This document shows, in pieces, positions 7,549 through 14,182 of a DNA stretch of 16,841 nt. Position 1 is the stretch's first letter. Each line of letters opens with the position of its first letter. The notes under the pieces were generated by a model. The model had not been told where the DNA came from. It saw only the letters and a program-made list of their open reading frames with translations, and ran no database searches. This stretch comes from Bacteroidota bacterium (GTDB lineage Bacteria > Bacteroidota > Bacteroidia > Bacteroidales > Lentimicrobiaceae). A program made the position numbers and the translations under genes. Location: assembly GCA_023428585.1 (NCBI GenBank), contig JAEYXG010000184.1, forward strand, positions 1 through 16,841, read 5' to 3'.

Positions 7549-8889
7549 ATGAACCAATCCCGGTTTCTATCGATGATAAGGCAATCAGAGGTTCTTTCAA
7601 CAGAAACCCTGAATGACCTTAAACAGGTAACCGAGCTCATGCCTTATTGCCAGATTGCCCAAATACTACTTTCACTAAACCTTAAAGCTGTTGACAGTAT
7701 TCATTTTAATAATCAATTGAAACTTTCTGTTGCCTATGCCGGCAGCAGAGCTAAGTTGAAAAAACTAATGGACGCTGAAGCAGTTGATAATATTCCTGCA
7801 AATGGTGTATCATTAAAAGAGGATATCACTCAAACTGTTCCTGATAATGTCTATCCTGATCTGAATCAGGTAAGCAGCTATGAGAAGCAAGACACTCCTT
7901 CATATATTCCTGAAGCACAGCCTATTGTTACCATTAAAGAGCGAATTGATGAAATAATACCATCCCGTGAATCTTTACATGAGGAATCAATCGTAATGAC
8001 AGAGGAGCCTGTTCCATTTGACGATGTAGTTCAAAAGGTGGGGAATGAAGAATCCATTACTACCTCTCCAACAGTTAATATCGTATCGGAACTGTCGACA
8101 TCCGACAGCGCTGAAGATGCTGTATCAGAGGAAGAGTATATTAAAGAACTTCAGAGAATTATTGCAAAGCGTCTGGCTGAAATCGCAGGAATAGATACAG
8201 AAGATTCTGGTGTGACTGCGGGTTTGGTTGCCGGTTCTGACATTATTCATAAACCAACTGATGAGTATGAGCCGGTTGATACATTAGATGATTCATACGG
8301 AAGGGATGAGCTAGCTGGTGAATTGGTAATTGACAAGCTGGAATCAGAAGTGACAGTAGATATTGCTGACACAAAAGAAAATCAACTTGAGAGTATTTCC
8401 AAAGATCAAGCGAAAAGGAATGATGCAGTTGTGAATACTGAAGAGGACTCTGCAATCAGGAATTTGGAATTAGCCGAGAACATTGATAATCATGATGATG
8501 AGAGTGAATTTCAATATGTACCTTCTGAGTATCGACTTGAAGAACTGCCTGCTCAAGGATCAGAAGTCATAGAGGATTCTCCGGATAATAATTTGGATAG
8601 TCGGGATAATGATACAAAGGATACGCTTAGTACGAAAGAATTAATAGATCGCTTTATCAAGAATGAGCCAAAGATTACTCCAAAGCGCGAGTTCTTTAAT
8701 CCTGTAGACAAAGCAAAGAGGAGCAGTCTTGACAACGAAGACATTGTGAGCGAGACACTTGCAAAAATTCATTTGCAACAAGGCAATCCAGAGAAGGCAA
8801 TTAAAATTTATGAAAAATTAATCTTGATATATCCGGAAAAAAGCGTTTACTTTGCAGCCCAAATTGCAAAAGTAAAAGAATCAATTTAA
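7549..8889 (+). CDS. Acidic TPR-containing protein of unknown function
   Basis: This 446-residue protein has three parts. The N-terminal helical region (about 1-75) includes ELMPYCQIAQILLSLNLKAV, which resembles a conserved opening of the TPR-like proteins found beside lptE and secG in Bacteroidota. A long stretch (about 80-395) is rich in Asp, Glu and Ser, probably mostly disordered, with one amphipathic helix near 193-213 (EEYIKELQRIIAKRLAEIAG). The C-terminal part (about 398-446) is a TPR unit, SETLAKIHLQQGNPEKAIKI and YEKLILIYPEKS. No signal peptide or membrane segment is visible, so it is probably cytoplasmic. I chose ATG 7549, four bases after the lptE stop. The longer frame opens with GTG 7495 inside lptE and adds 18 residues. 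secG follows after 17 bases. A link to Sec or LPS export is inferred from position only. Confidence 0.85.
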   Translation: MNQSRFLSMIRQSEVLSTETLNDLKQVTELMPYCQIAQILLSLNLKAVDSIHFNNQLKLSVAYAGSRAKLKKLMDAEAVDNIPANGVSLKEDITQTVPDNVYPDLNQVSSYEKQDTPSYIPEAQPIVTIKERIDEIIPSRESLHEESIVMTEEPVPFDDVVQKVGNEESITTSPTVNIVSELSTSDSAEDAVSEEEYIKELQRIIAKRLAEIAGIDTEDSGVTAGLVAGSDIIHKPTDEYEPVDTLDDSYGRDELAGELVIDKLESEVTVDIADTKENQLESISKDQAKRNDAVVNTEEDSAIRNLELAENIDNHDDESEFQYVPSEYRLEELPAQGSEVIEDSPDNNLDSRDNDTKDTLSTKELIDRFIKNEPKITPKREFFNPVDKAKRSSLDNEDIVSETLAKIHLQQGNPEKAIKIYEKLILIYPEKSVYFAAQIAKVKESI

Positions 8890-8906
8890 CATAAAATATC
8901 TTTAAA

Positions 8907-9236
8907 ATGGCAGCATACGTTTTGGTTTCTGTATTAATTCTGATCGCCTGTGTGTTATTATCACTTGTAGTGTTAGTTCAAAACTCTAAAGGTGGAGGCT
9001 TGGCTTCAAACTTTTCTTCATCCAACCAGTTTATGGGTGTTAGAAAGACTGCTGACTTTCTCGAAAAAACAACCTGGACATTAGCTGTTGTGCTATTAGT
9101 TCTAAGTTTATTTTCCATTTTTGTAATACCCCGCAACCAGAGTGTCAATACAGTCACTGACACTGAACTTCGCCAAATGATTAATGAGCAAGCTCAGCCG
9201 GTTCAGGATTTCCAGGAAGCCCCTCCACAAGAATAG
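8907..9236 (+). CDS. secG: Preprotein translocase subunit SecG
   Basis: SecG is the small auxiliary subunit of the SecYEG channel in the inner membrane and assists SecA-driven export. The 109-residue product has two membrane segments (about 3-24 and 54-74) joined by the cytoplasmic loop QNSKGGGLASNFSSSNQFMG, where the GGGL(A/S) pattern is the family hallmark. It ends in a hydrophilic, Gln/Glu/Pro-rich tail of about 30 residues. It is the last gene of the activator-lptE-TPR-secG run. It starts 17 bases after the previous stop and is followed by a terminator. A weak TATCTTTA sequence just before the start could be a minor internal promoter, but the spacing suggests operon read-through. Confidence 0.93.
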   Translation: MAAYVLVSVLILIACVLLSLVVLVQNSKGGGLASNFSSSNQFMGVRKTADFLEKTTWTLAVVLLVLSLFSIFVIPRNQSVNTVTDTELRQMINEQAQPVQDFQEAPPQE

Positions 9237-9264
9237 GACAAAGGGTTTTCAAGAGTCATCGTAT

Positions 9265-9301
9265 AATGTCAGATTGTCACAGAATCTGACATTTTTATTT
9301 T
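9265..9301 (+). terminator. Intrinsic terminator after secG
   Basis: An 11-bp perfect stem, AATGTCAGATT (9265-9275) pairing with 9283-9293, has a 7-base loop and runs into a T-rich tail. It begins 28 bases after the secG stop and separates the secG operon from groES. Confidence 0.88.
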
Positions 9302-9404
9302 ATGCAGTTTTAGCATGAAGATATTTTACACGTTAATTATTCTCTGTATTCATTGATAATCAAAGAAAAACGTGTTCTCATCATTATTTTAATTCCTGAT
9401 ATGG

Positions 9405-9427
9405 TAACTTTTGGCACAGATTATGAC
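9405..9427 (+). promoter_or_regulatory. Possible groESL promoter region (TAACTTTTG overlapping TTGGCACA)
   Basis: Two imperfect signals overlap about 50-70 bases before the groES ATG. TAACTTTTG (9405-9413) is the TAnnTTTG box with one extra base. TTGGCACA (9412-9419) matches the -24 half of a sigma-54 promoter, but the expected -12 TTGC is ATGA (9423-9426) at the right distance, so the most conserved GC is missing. No CIRCE repeat (TTAGCACTC with its inverted copy) is present in the 239-base gap. I am sure of the sequence and unsure of its use. Confidence 0.3.
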
Positions 9428-9475
9428 AAAAGCAGTTACAACATAATAATTGTAAAACTTTAAAAATAAATAGCA

Positions 9476-9754
9476 ATGACAAAAGTGAATGTAAAGCCAT
9501 TAGCTGATAGGGTATTAATTGAACCGGCAGCTGCAGAGCAGAAAACAGCCGGTGGAATCATTATCCCTGATACAGCCAAAGAAAAACCACAAAAAGGAAC
9601 AGTTGTAGCAATAGGAACCGGTAAAAAAGATGAACCTATGACCGTTAAGGTTGGTGATACTGTTTTATATGGTAAATATTCAGGAACAGAGATCACTATT
9701 GACGGTACTGACTATCTGATCATGAGGGAGTCTGATATTGTTGCTATTATTTAA
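9476..9754 (+). CDS. groES: Co-chaperonin GroES (Cpn10)
   Basis: GroES is the heptameric lid of the GroEL folding chamber in the cytoplasm. The 92 residues match the usual length of about 90-97. Visible hallmarks are the N-terminal NVKPLADRVLIEP (5-17), the mobile loop with EQKTAGGIIIPDTAKEKPQ (21-39), which carries the hydrophobic III that docks on GroEL, and the core GTVVAIGTG with VGDTVLYGKYSGTEI. The ATG lies 4 bases after an in-frame-independent A-rich leader (AAATAAATAGCA). There is no Shine-Dalgarno site, as is normal for the phylum. groEL begins 26 bases after the stop, so the two form the standard bicistronic operon. Confidence 0.98.
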   Translation: MTKVNVKPLADRVLIEPAAAEQKTAGGIIIPDTAKEKPQKGTVVAIGTGKKDEPMTVKVGDTVLYGKYSGTEITIDGTDYLIMRESDIVAII

Positions 9755-9780
9755 TTATAAATTTTAAGATACACAGAAAG

Positions 9781-11415
9781 ATGGCAAAGCAAATTATTTA
9801 CAATACTGAAGCCCGTGAAGAACTTAAAAAGGGTGTCGATGCATTGGCAAATGCAGTGAAAGTAACATTGGGTCCCAAAGGAAGAAATGTTATCATTGAC
9901 AAGGCTTATGGAGCTCCTGTTGTGACCAAGGATGGTGTAACAGTTGCTAAAGAGATTGAATTGAAAGATGGTGTTCAGAACATGGGTGCCCAAATGGTAA
10001 AGGAAGTTGCATCAAAGACCGCCGATATTGCCGGTGATGGTACTACTACTGCAACCGTACTTGCCCAGGCTATGGTAACTGCCGGTATGAAAAATGTAAC
10101 TGCCGGTGCTAATCCAATGGATCTGAAACGCGGTATTGAAAAAGCAGTAATCTCTGTTATTGGGTCATTGAAAGCCCAATCAATCAGCATTACTGAAGGA
10201 AGTGAGAAGATCACACAAGTAGCTACTATCTCTGCCAATAATGATAGTTTTATTGGACAGAAGATTGCTGAAGCAATGAATAAGGTGAAAAAAGAAGGCG
10301 TTATTACCATTGAAGAAGCTAAAGGTATCGAAACTACTGTTAAGGTGGTTGAAGGTATGCAGTTCGACAGGGGTTATATTTCTCCTTACTTTATTACCGA
10401 TACTGAAAAAATGGAAGCCGTTTTTGAAAATCCTTTTATCCTGATATACGACAAGAAGATATCTACCATGAAGGACTTCCTGCCAATTCTTGAGAAAACC
10501 GTCCAAACCGGAAGGCCTCTTATCATCATTGCTGAGGATGTTGATGGTGAGGCACTTGCTACATTGGTAGTAAACAAGATCCGTGGTTCATTGAAAATTG
10601 TTGCCGTAAAGGCTCCGGGTTTTGGTGATCGTCGTAAGGAAATGCTTGAGGATATTGCTATTCTGACTGGTGGAACGGTTATTTCAGAAGAAAAGGGTTA
10701 CCGTTTGGAAGATGCTGACTTATCATACCTTGGACAAGCCGAGAAGATTACAGTTGATAAGGAAAACACAACCATTGTTAGTGGTCGTGGCACCAGCGAA
10801 GCTATTGCAGGTCGCGTAAGCATGATCAAATCACAGATTGAATCAACCACTTCCGACTATGACCGTGAGAAATTACAGGAGCGTTTGGCCAAGTTAGCCG
10901 GTGGTGTTGCCGTTATCTATGTTGGTGCTGCCAGTGAAGTTGAAATGAAAGAGAAAAAGGATCGTTTTGACGATGCTCTTCATGCTACTCGCGCTGCTAT
11001 TGAAGAAGGTATCATTGCAGGTGGTGGTGTTGCTTATATCAGGGCAATTTCAACACTGGAAGATATCAAGGGCGAAAATGATGATGAGGAAACTGGTATT
11101 GCAATTGTTAAACGTGCACTCGAAGAACCACTTCGTCAGATAGTTGAAAATGCCGGACTTGAAGGTTCTGTTATTGTTCAGAAAGTAAAAGAAGGCAAAG
11201 ATGATTATGGCTTTAACGCTCGTACTGAAGTTTATGAGAACTTGATTAAAGCTGGCGTTATTGATCCAACCAAAGTGGCTAGAGTAGCTCTTGAAAATGC
11301 TGCTTCCATTGCAAGCATGCTTCTTACTACTGAGTGCGTGTTGGCTGATATCAAAGAAGAAAAGGAACCTGCTATGCCTAATCCAGGAATGGGTGGTATG
11401 GGTGGAATGTACTAA
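9781..11415 (+). CDS. groEL: Chaperonin GroEL (Cpn60)
   Basis: GroEL is the double-ring ATP-driven folding chamber for cytoplasmic proteins. At 544 residues it is full length and uninterrupted. The equatorial domain carries the nucleotide-binding segments TLGPKGRNV (29-37) and GDGTTTAT (85-92), with the conserved Asp86. The apical region contains the substrate/GroES-binding hydrophobic helices (GEALATLVVNKIRG), and the chaperonin signature AAIEEGIIAGGG is near residue 405. The C-terminus ends in a short GMGGMGGMY tail, the GGM-type tail that extends into the cavity; the final Tyr is unremarkable. Transcription is probably shared with groES and ends at the strong hairpin just downstream. Confidence 0.98.
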   Translation: MAKQIIYNTEAREELKKGVDALANAVKVTLGPKGRNVIIDKAYGAPVVTKDGVTVAKEIELKDGVQNMGAQMVKEVASKTADIAGDGTTTATVLAQAMVTAGMKNVTAGANPMDLKRGIEKAVISVIGSLKAQSISITEGSEKITQVATISANNDSFIGQKIAEAMNKVKKEGVITIEEAKGIETTVKVVEGMQFDRGYISPYFITDTEKMEAVFENPFILIYDKKISTMKDFLPILEKTVQTGRPLIIIAEDVDGEALATLVVNKIRGSLKIVAVKAPGFGDRRKEMLEDIAILTGGTVISEEKGYRLEDADLSYLGQAEKITVDKENTTIVSGRGTSEAIAGRVSMIKSQIESTTSDYDREKLQERLAKLAGGVAVIYVGAASEVEMKEKKDRFDDALHATRAAIEEGIIAGGGVAYIRAISTLEDIKGENDDEETGIAIVKRALEEPLRQIVENAGLEGSVIVQKVKEGKDDYGFNARTEVYENLIKAGVIDPTKVARVALENAASIASMLLTTECVLADIKEEKEPAMPNPGMGGMGGMY

Positions 11416-11431
11416 ACACCTGTATGTTTTT

Positions 11432-11469
11432 AAAAAAAAGACTGATCTTTATGGTCAGTCTTTTTTTTT
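11432..11469 (+). terminator. Strong intrinsic terminator after groEL
   Basis: GACTGATC (11440-11447) pairs with GGTCAGTC (11453-11460), including one G-T pair. The flanking A8 (11432-11439) and T8 (11461-11468) extend this to a stem of up to 16 bp with a 5-base loop TTTAT and a nine-T tail. Because A and T tracts flank the stem it could also work in the reverse direction, but no minus-strand gene ends here. Confidence 0.92.
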
Positions 11470-11492
11470 AGCATCATTTTTGTATAACAGTA

Positions 11493-11524
11493 TTTGCAAT
11501 GAAAGTATGAAGTCGTTATTTTTG
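11493..11524 (+). promoter_or_regulatory. Bacteroidota-type promoter of the DUF4468 gene
   Basis: This is the best promoter match in the window: TTTG (11493-11496) as the -33 element, a 20-base spacer, then TATTTTTG (11517-11524) as an exact TAnnTTTG -7 box. The ATG follows 18 bases later, after a second ACTTTG. Confidence 0.7.
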
Positions 11525-11542
11525 TAAAACAAACTTTGTAAC

Positions 11543-12079
11543 ATGATCAAAATCAAATTATTTATTCTTGCCTTTATTTTACCCTGTCTTTTATATAGCC
11601 AGGAGTCTACGGTTTTCCCAATTGACCCTGATACAAAATTGGTTAGTTATCAGGGCGTTGTCCAACAGAATGGCACACAGGATGAGTTATATGTACGTGG
11701 CATTGACTGGTTAAACAAGTACTATAAGAATCCCTTTGATGTTTCACGTATACGAAATCGTGAAAGCGGAGTTATTGAAGTGATGCACCGCATTGAGCTG
11801 ATCAATGATGTTGATGGAGTTAATCTGCAGGCAGGAACAGTGAATTATGAGTTGAAAATAGAATTCAAACCAGGTCGCTATCGTTATACTTTAACAAATC
11901 TTACATGGCGTCAAGCGTCCCGATTCCCAATTGAACGCTGGTTAAATAAGGAAGAACAATCGTATTCACCCTTATGGGAAACATATATACAGCAAGTTGA
12001 TCTTAAAGCCAGGGAGATTATTGACAATCTTAAAAACGGTATGCAGCCTGTTGAGGTGAAGCCAGAAGAAAAGTGGTAA
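11543..12079 (+). CDS. Secreted DUF4468 domain protein
   Basis: The 178-residue product has a signal peptide (about 1-20, hydrophobic FILAFILPCLLY followed by a likely cut after Ser-Gln, a common Bacteroidota site). No lipobox follows at the cut, so it is expected to be periplasmic. The next part, FPIDPDTKLVSYQGVV, then DELYVRGIDWLNKYYKNPFD and later ELKIEFKPGRYRYTLTNLTW, follows the DUF4468 pattern. That family is of unknown function with a predicted TBP-like fold and is common in Bacteroidota. It stands alone: the groEL terminator lies upstream, its own promoter is clear, and the next gene is convergent. The family assignment is from recalled sequence pattern. No function is known to me. 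Confidence 0.75.
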   Translation: MIKIKLFILAFILPCLLYSQESTVFPIDPDTKLVSYQGVVQQNGTQDELYVRGIDWLNKYYKNPFDVSRIRNRESGVIEVMHRIELINDVDGVNLQAGTVNYELKIEFKPGRYRYTLTNLTWRQASRFPIERWLNKEEQSYSPLWETYIQQVDLKAREIIDNLKNGMQPVEVKPEEKW

Positions 12080-12225
12080 TCAATTTTAGTGCTTTCTAGA
12101 GGTTATTGGTTGTTGAATAGTAATTGGCTTATTTGTAATCCTTTACAGTTTCTATTTCCTACATTGCTTGAATTACAGTTAAGTGTCAAATAGCTTGAGT
12201 ATATTTTTGAGAACCCGCTGTATCC

Positions 12226-12245
12226 AGTATCAGGTATTTGATACT
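12226..12245. repeat. Hairpin between convergent genes
   Basis: AGTATCA (12226-12232) and TGATACT (12239-12245) form a perfect 7-bp stem around a 6-base loop. The hairpin lies in the 221-base gap between the DUF4468 gene and the oppositely oriented nucleotidase gene, where a bidirectional terminator would be expected. Neither side has a proper T tract, so terminator function is uncertain. I see no gene in the rest of this gap. Confidence 0.3.
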
Positions 12246-12300
12246 TCAAAAGGAATAGGTCAATTGTATCTGGCTAAATCTTTAACAACCAAGTGATCGG

Positions 12301-13749
12301 CTATTTTACAAATGCTCTTTTAACTCCTGAATAATCGACCTCTTTCTTGTTGGTTATGTAATTAATGAGGGTCTGTGCAGTTGTAATGAAGAGTGACTTC
12401 CCCGGATCCTTGTGTTCGAATGAATAGCTGCTGGCAATGTAGCTGCTAAGTCCTACGTTGTATTGTCTGCATTTTTTGATCTTTCTGCCATCGGGTAACC
12501 GCATGTCAACATCAACTGCATTTTTGCTATTGTCGGTGATAATGGTATAGGTCAATCCTGAAACCTGAAGATCAATATCGTTATTGGCATCCTTGTAAGC
12601 ATTCAGAATAAGCGATTTTATTTCACTTGCTTTCATTCTGATAAGAATTACCTCATTGCCAAAGGGGTCCATCTTGTATATATCTTTAATGGTAATAGGC
12701 CCTGCATTAAGGTAATCTACCCTTATGCCTCCTTCATTCTGGAATGCTATATCCACTGATTCCAATGATGTTACCGCATCTGTCATCATTGAACCAAGCT
12801 CATCAGAGCCCGAGAGCTTTTTGGATGAACTCCCAATAACCCGGTTTAGCTCCTTATTGTCGTTATAAACTTCGAGTTTGCGGTTGATTTCCTTGTCACT
12901 CACTTTAAAGGAGGTAATGCTGAGTATCTCGGGCAAGACCTTAACAATAGAATTGTTAACGAGGTATAAGGTCACCTTGCACAGATTACGTACGCCTGAT
13001 CCCGCCTGCATAATGGTAACCCCGTTGGCATTGTGTGCAGGATTGGTCAAAGTGTGGGTGTGACCACCCAGAATAAGGTCAAGTTGTGGCATAACACCTG
13101 CCAACTCGATATCTTTCTCAAAACCCAGGTGTGTAAGGGCTATGAAAATATGGCAGCTATCGCGCAAGCTACCATACTTTTTCAGTTCCTCAATGCCGTC
13201 AGTAAAAATGAGATCCCTGAGATTGGAAGGGTGCGAATCAGGGATGCCTCCTGTGCCAAGCTGAATGGCACTGATTACTCCTACTTTTATTCCATTATCG
13301 AGTTGTATTATCTCATAAGGTTTGAGTTCCAATCTTCCTGAATTGTCTTTGATATTGGCGCTTAAAAAAGGAAAATCGGCCTGTTGAATTCTTTTTGCCA
13401 ATTTTTCCTGCCCATAATCAAACTCGTGATTGCCAACAGCTGTGGCGTTGAAGTCAAGGTCATTCATCAGGTCAATGATCGGGAAACCTCTATCATCGTG
13501 CATATCAACTATTGGATTCCCGGTAAAGTTATCGCCGGCGGCAAATAGGAGGACATACTTATTCTCATCCCGTATTTTATCGACCAGAGCCTTGAATTGT
13601 CCGTAATTGTCAATCTTGGCATGCTGGTCATTAACTGACAGGACAACAATTTTTACAGTGTCATTAACCTGTGCCAAGCCAATTGACTGAAAGGCTAGTA
13701 AGCAGGTGATTAAGGTCGTGATTGACAGTAGTCTGAATTTTTCTAGCAT
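12301..13749 (-). CDS. Secreted 5'-nucleotidase/UshA-family metallophosphatase
   Basis: The family hydrolyses nucleotides or nucleotide sugars with two metal ions, outside the cytoplasm. The 482-residue product starts with a signal peptide (about 1-27, ending GLAQ). The N-terminal metallophosphatase domain has all the metal ligands: D41 and H43 (SVNDQHA, where NDxHG is usual), D73 (GDNFTG, 72-77), N107 and H108 (GNHEFD, 106-111, with the catalytic His-Asp pair H108/D111), H206 (LTHLG), and H230 with H232 (GGHTH). The C-terminal specificity domain (about 300-480) keeps QNEGGIR (337-343) and DPFGNEV. It lacks the usual C-terminal GGDGY-like loop, having SSYIASSYSFE instead (435-445), so substrate preference cannot be read off. 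It starts 41 bases after the beta-grasp gene on the same strand, and the two are probably co-transcribed. Confidence 0.93.
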   Translation of the reverse strand: MLEKFRLLSITTLITCLLAFQSIGLAQVNDTVKIVVLSVNDQHAKIDNYGQFKALVDKIRDENKYVLLFAAGDNFTGNPIVDMHDDRGFPIIDLMNDLDFNATAVGNHEFDYGQEKLAKRIQQADFPFLSANIKDNSGRLELKPYEIIQLDNGIKVGVISAIQLGTGGIPDSHPSNLRDLIFTDGIEELKKYGSLRDSCHIFIALTHLGFEKDIELAGVMPQLDLILGGHTHTLTNPAHNANGVTIMQAGSGVRNLCKVTLYLVNNSIVKVLPEILSITSFKVSDKEINRKLEVYNDNKELNRVIGSSSKKLSGSDELGSMMTDAVTSLESVDIAFQNEGGIRVDYLNAGPITIKDIYKMDPFGNEVILIRMKASEIKSLILNAYKDANNDIDLQVSGLTYTIITDNSKNAVDVDMRLPDGRKIKKCRQYNVGLSSYIASSYSFEHKDPGKSLFITTAQTLINYITNKKEVDYSGVKRAFVK

Positions 13750-13790
13750 GATAATATTTCCGGATATTTTATGAAAGTATCATTATTTGT

Positions 13791-13994
13791 TTAAGCCAAC
13801 TCGGAGTCAATGATCAATTCAGCACCGGGCAAGAGCCTACCCTTATCCATCAGCCGATTGCCATAATGGTCAGTGACTTCTGTAACAACGTGATCGTGCA
13901 AGAGTTCATTTGAATTAAGATACATATTGATTGCGTCAATTACCCGTGCACCTTCAAAGATCTCAAACTTCTCATTATTTATAAAAATGGTCAT
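13791..13994 (-). CDS. Small beta-grasp-like protein, 67 residues, unknown function
   Basis: The protein opens MTIFINNEKFEIFEGARVID and continues with a helix (AINMYLNSNEL), then VVTEVTDHYGNRLMDKG and a C-terminal PGAELIIDSEL. The order strand-strand-helix-strand, with a charged loop and a short final strand, resembles ubiquitin-like/beta-grasp proteins (ThiS, MoaD, ferredoxin-like). It lacks the terminal Gly-Gly of sulfur carriers and has no cysteines, so it is neither a normal ThiS nor an iron-sulfur protein. I place the start at ATG 13994. A longer frame begins at TTG 14009 and adds five residues of no obvious merit. It has no signal peptide and so is cytoplasmic, unlike the nucleotidase encoded 41 bases downstream. 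The shape assignment is an inference from pattern only. Confidence 0.7.
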   Translation of the reverse strand: MTIFINNEKFEIFEGARVIDAINMYLNSNELLHDHVVTEVTDHYGNRLMDKGRLLPGAELIIDSELA

Positions 13995-14118
13995 TATCTT
14001 GGTTTCCAATGGTTAAAATTGATTGACATTTATCAAACACTGCATACTATTCCTGATTCAATATTACGCATTTTAAACAAATGTGTGATAAAAAACGATT
14101 ATGAGGCTTGATATTTCC

Positions 14119-14126
14119 TAATTTTG
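14119..14126 (+). promoter_or_regulatory. Candidate -7 promoter box of the mevalonate operon (TAATTTTG)
   Basis: TAATTTTG is an exact TAnnTTTG match, 56 bases before the HMG-CoA reductase ATG, in the 188-base gap between divergent genes. No clear TTTG -33 element is at the usual distance. I found no matching box for the minus-strand pair in the same gap. Confidence 0.5.
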
Positions 14127-14182
14127 TAACATAAAAGAAAATTGAGCACAGCAATACTGCCGTTGCCTTTATTAATAACAGG

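Noticed and set aside
8892..8906. Independent secG promoter (TATCTTTA)
   Set aside because: It differs from TAnnTTTG at the last base, lies only a few bases before the ATG, and the gene spacing fits an operon.
9237..9475. CIRCE heat-shock operator before groESL
   Set aside because: No TTAGCACTC with an inverted copy at 9-base spacing is present. A weak ACACGT/ACGTGT pair (9328-9333 and 9370-9375) is too short and too far apart to claim.
9975..10577. Several open frames on the minus strand across groEL
   Set aside because: They lie opposite a full-length, well-conserved groEL, have no recognisable protein features, and are typical shadows of a strongly biased coding gene.
11291..11527. 78-residue frame overlapping the end of groEL
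   Set aside because: It is in another frame over conserved groEL sequence and spans the terminator hairpin, so it is not a gene.
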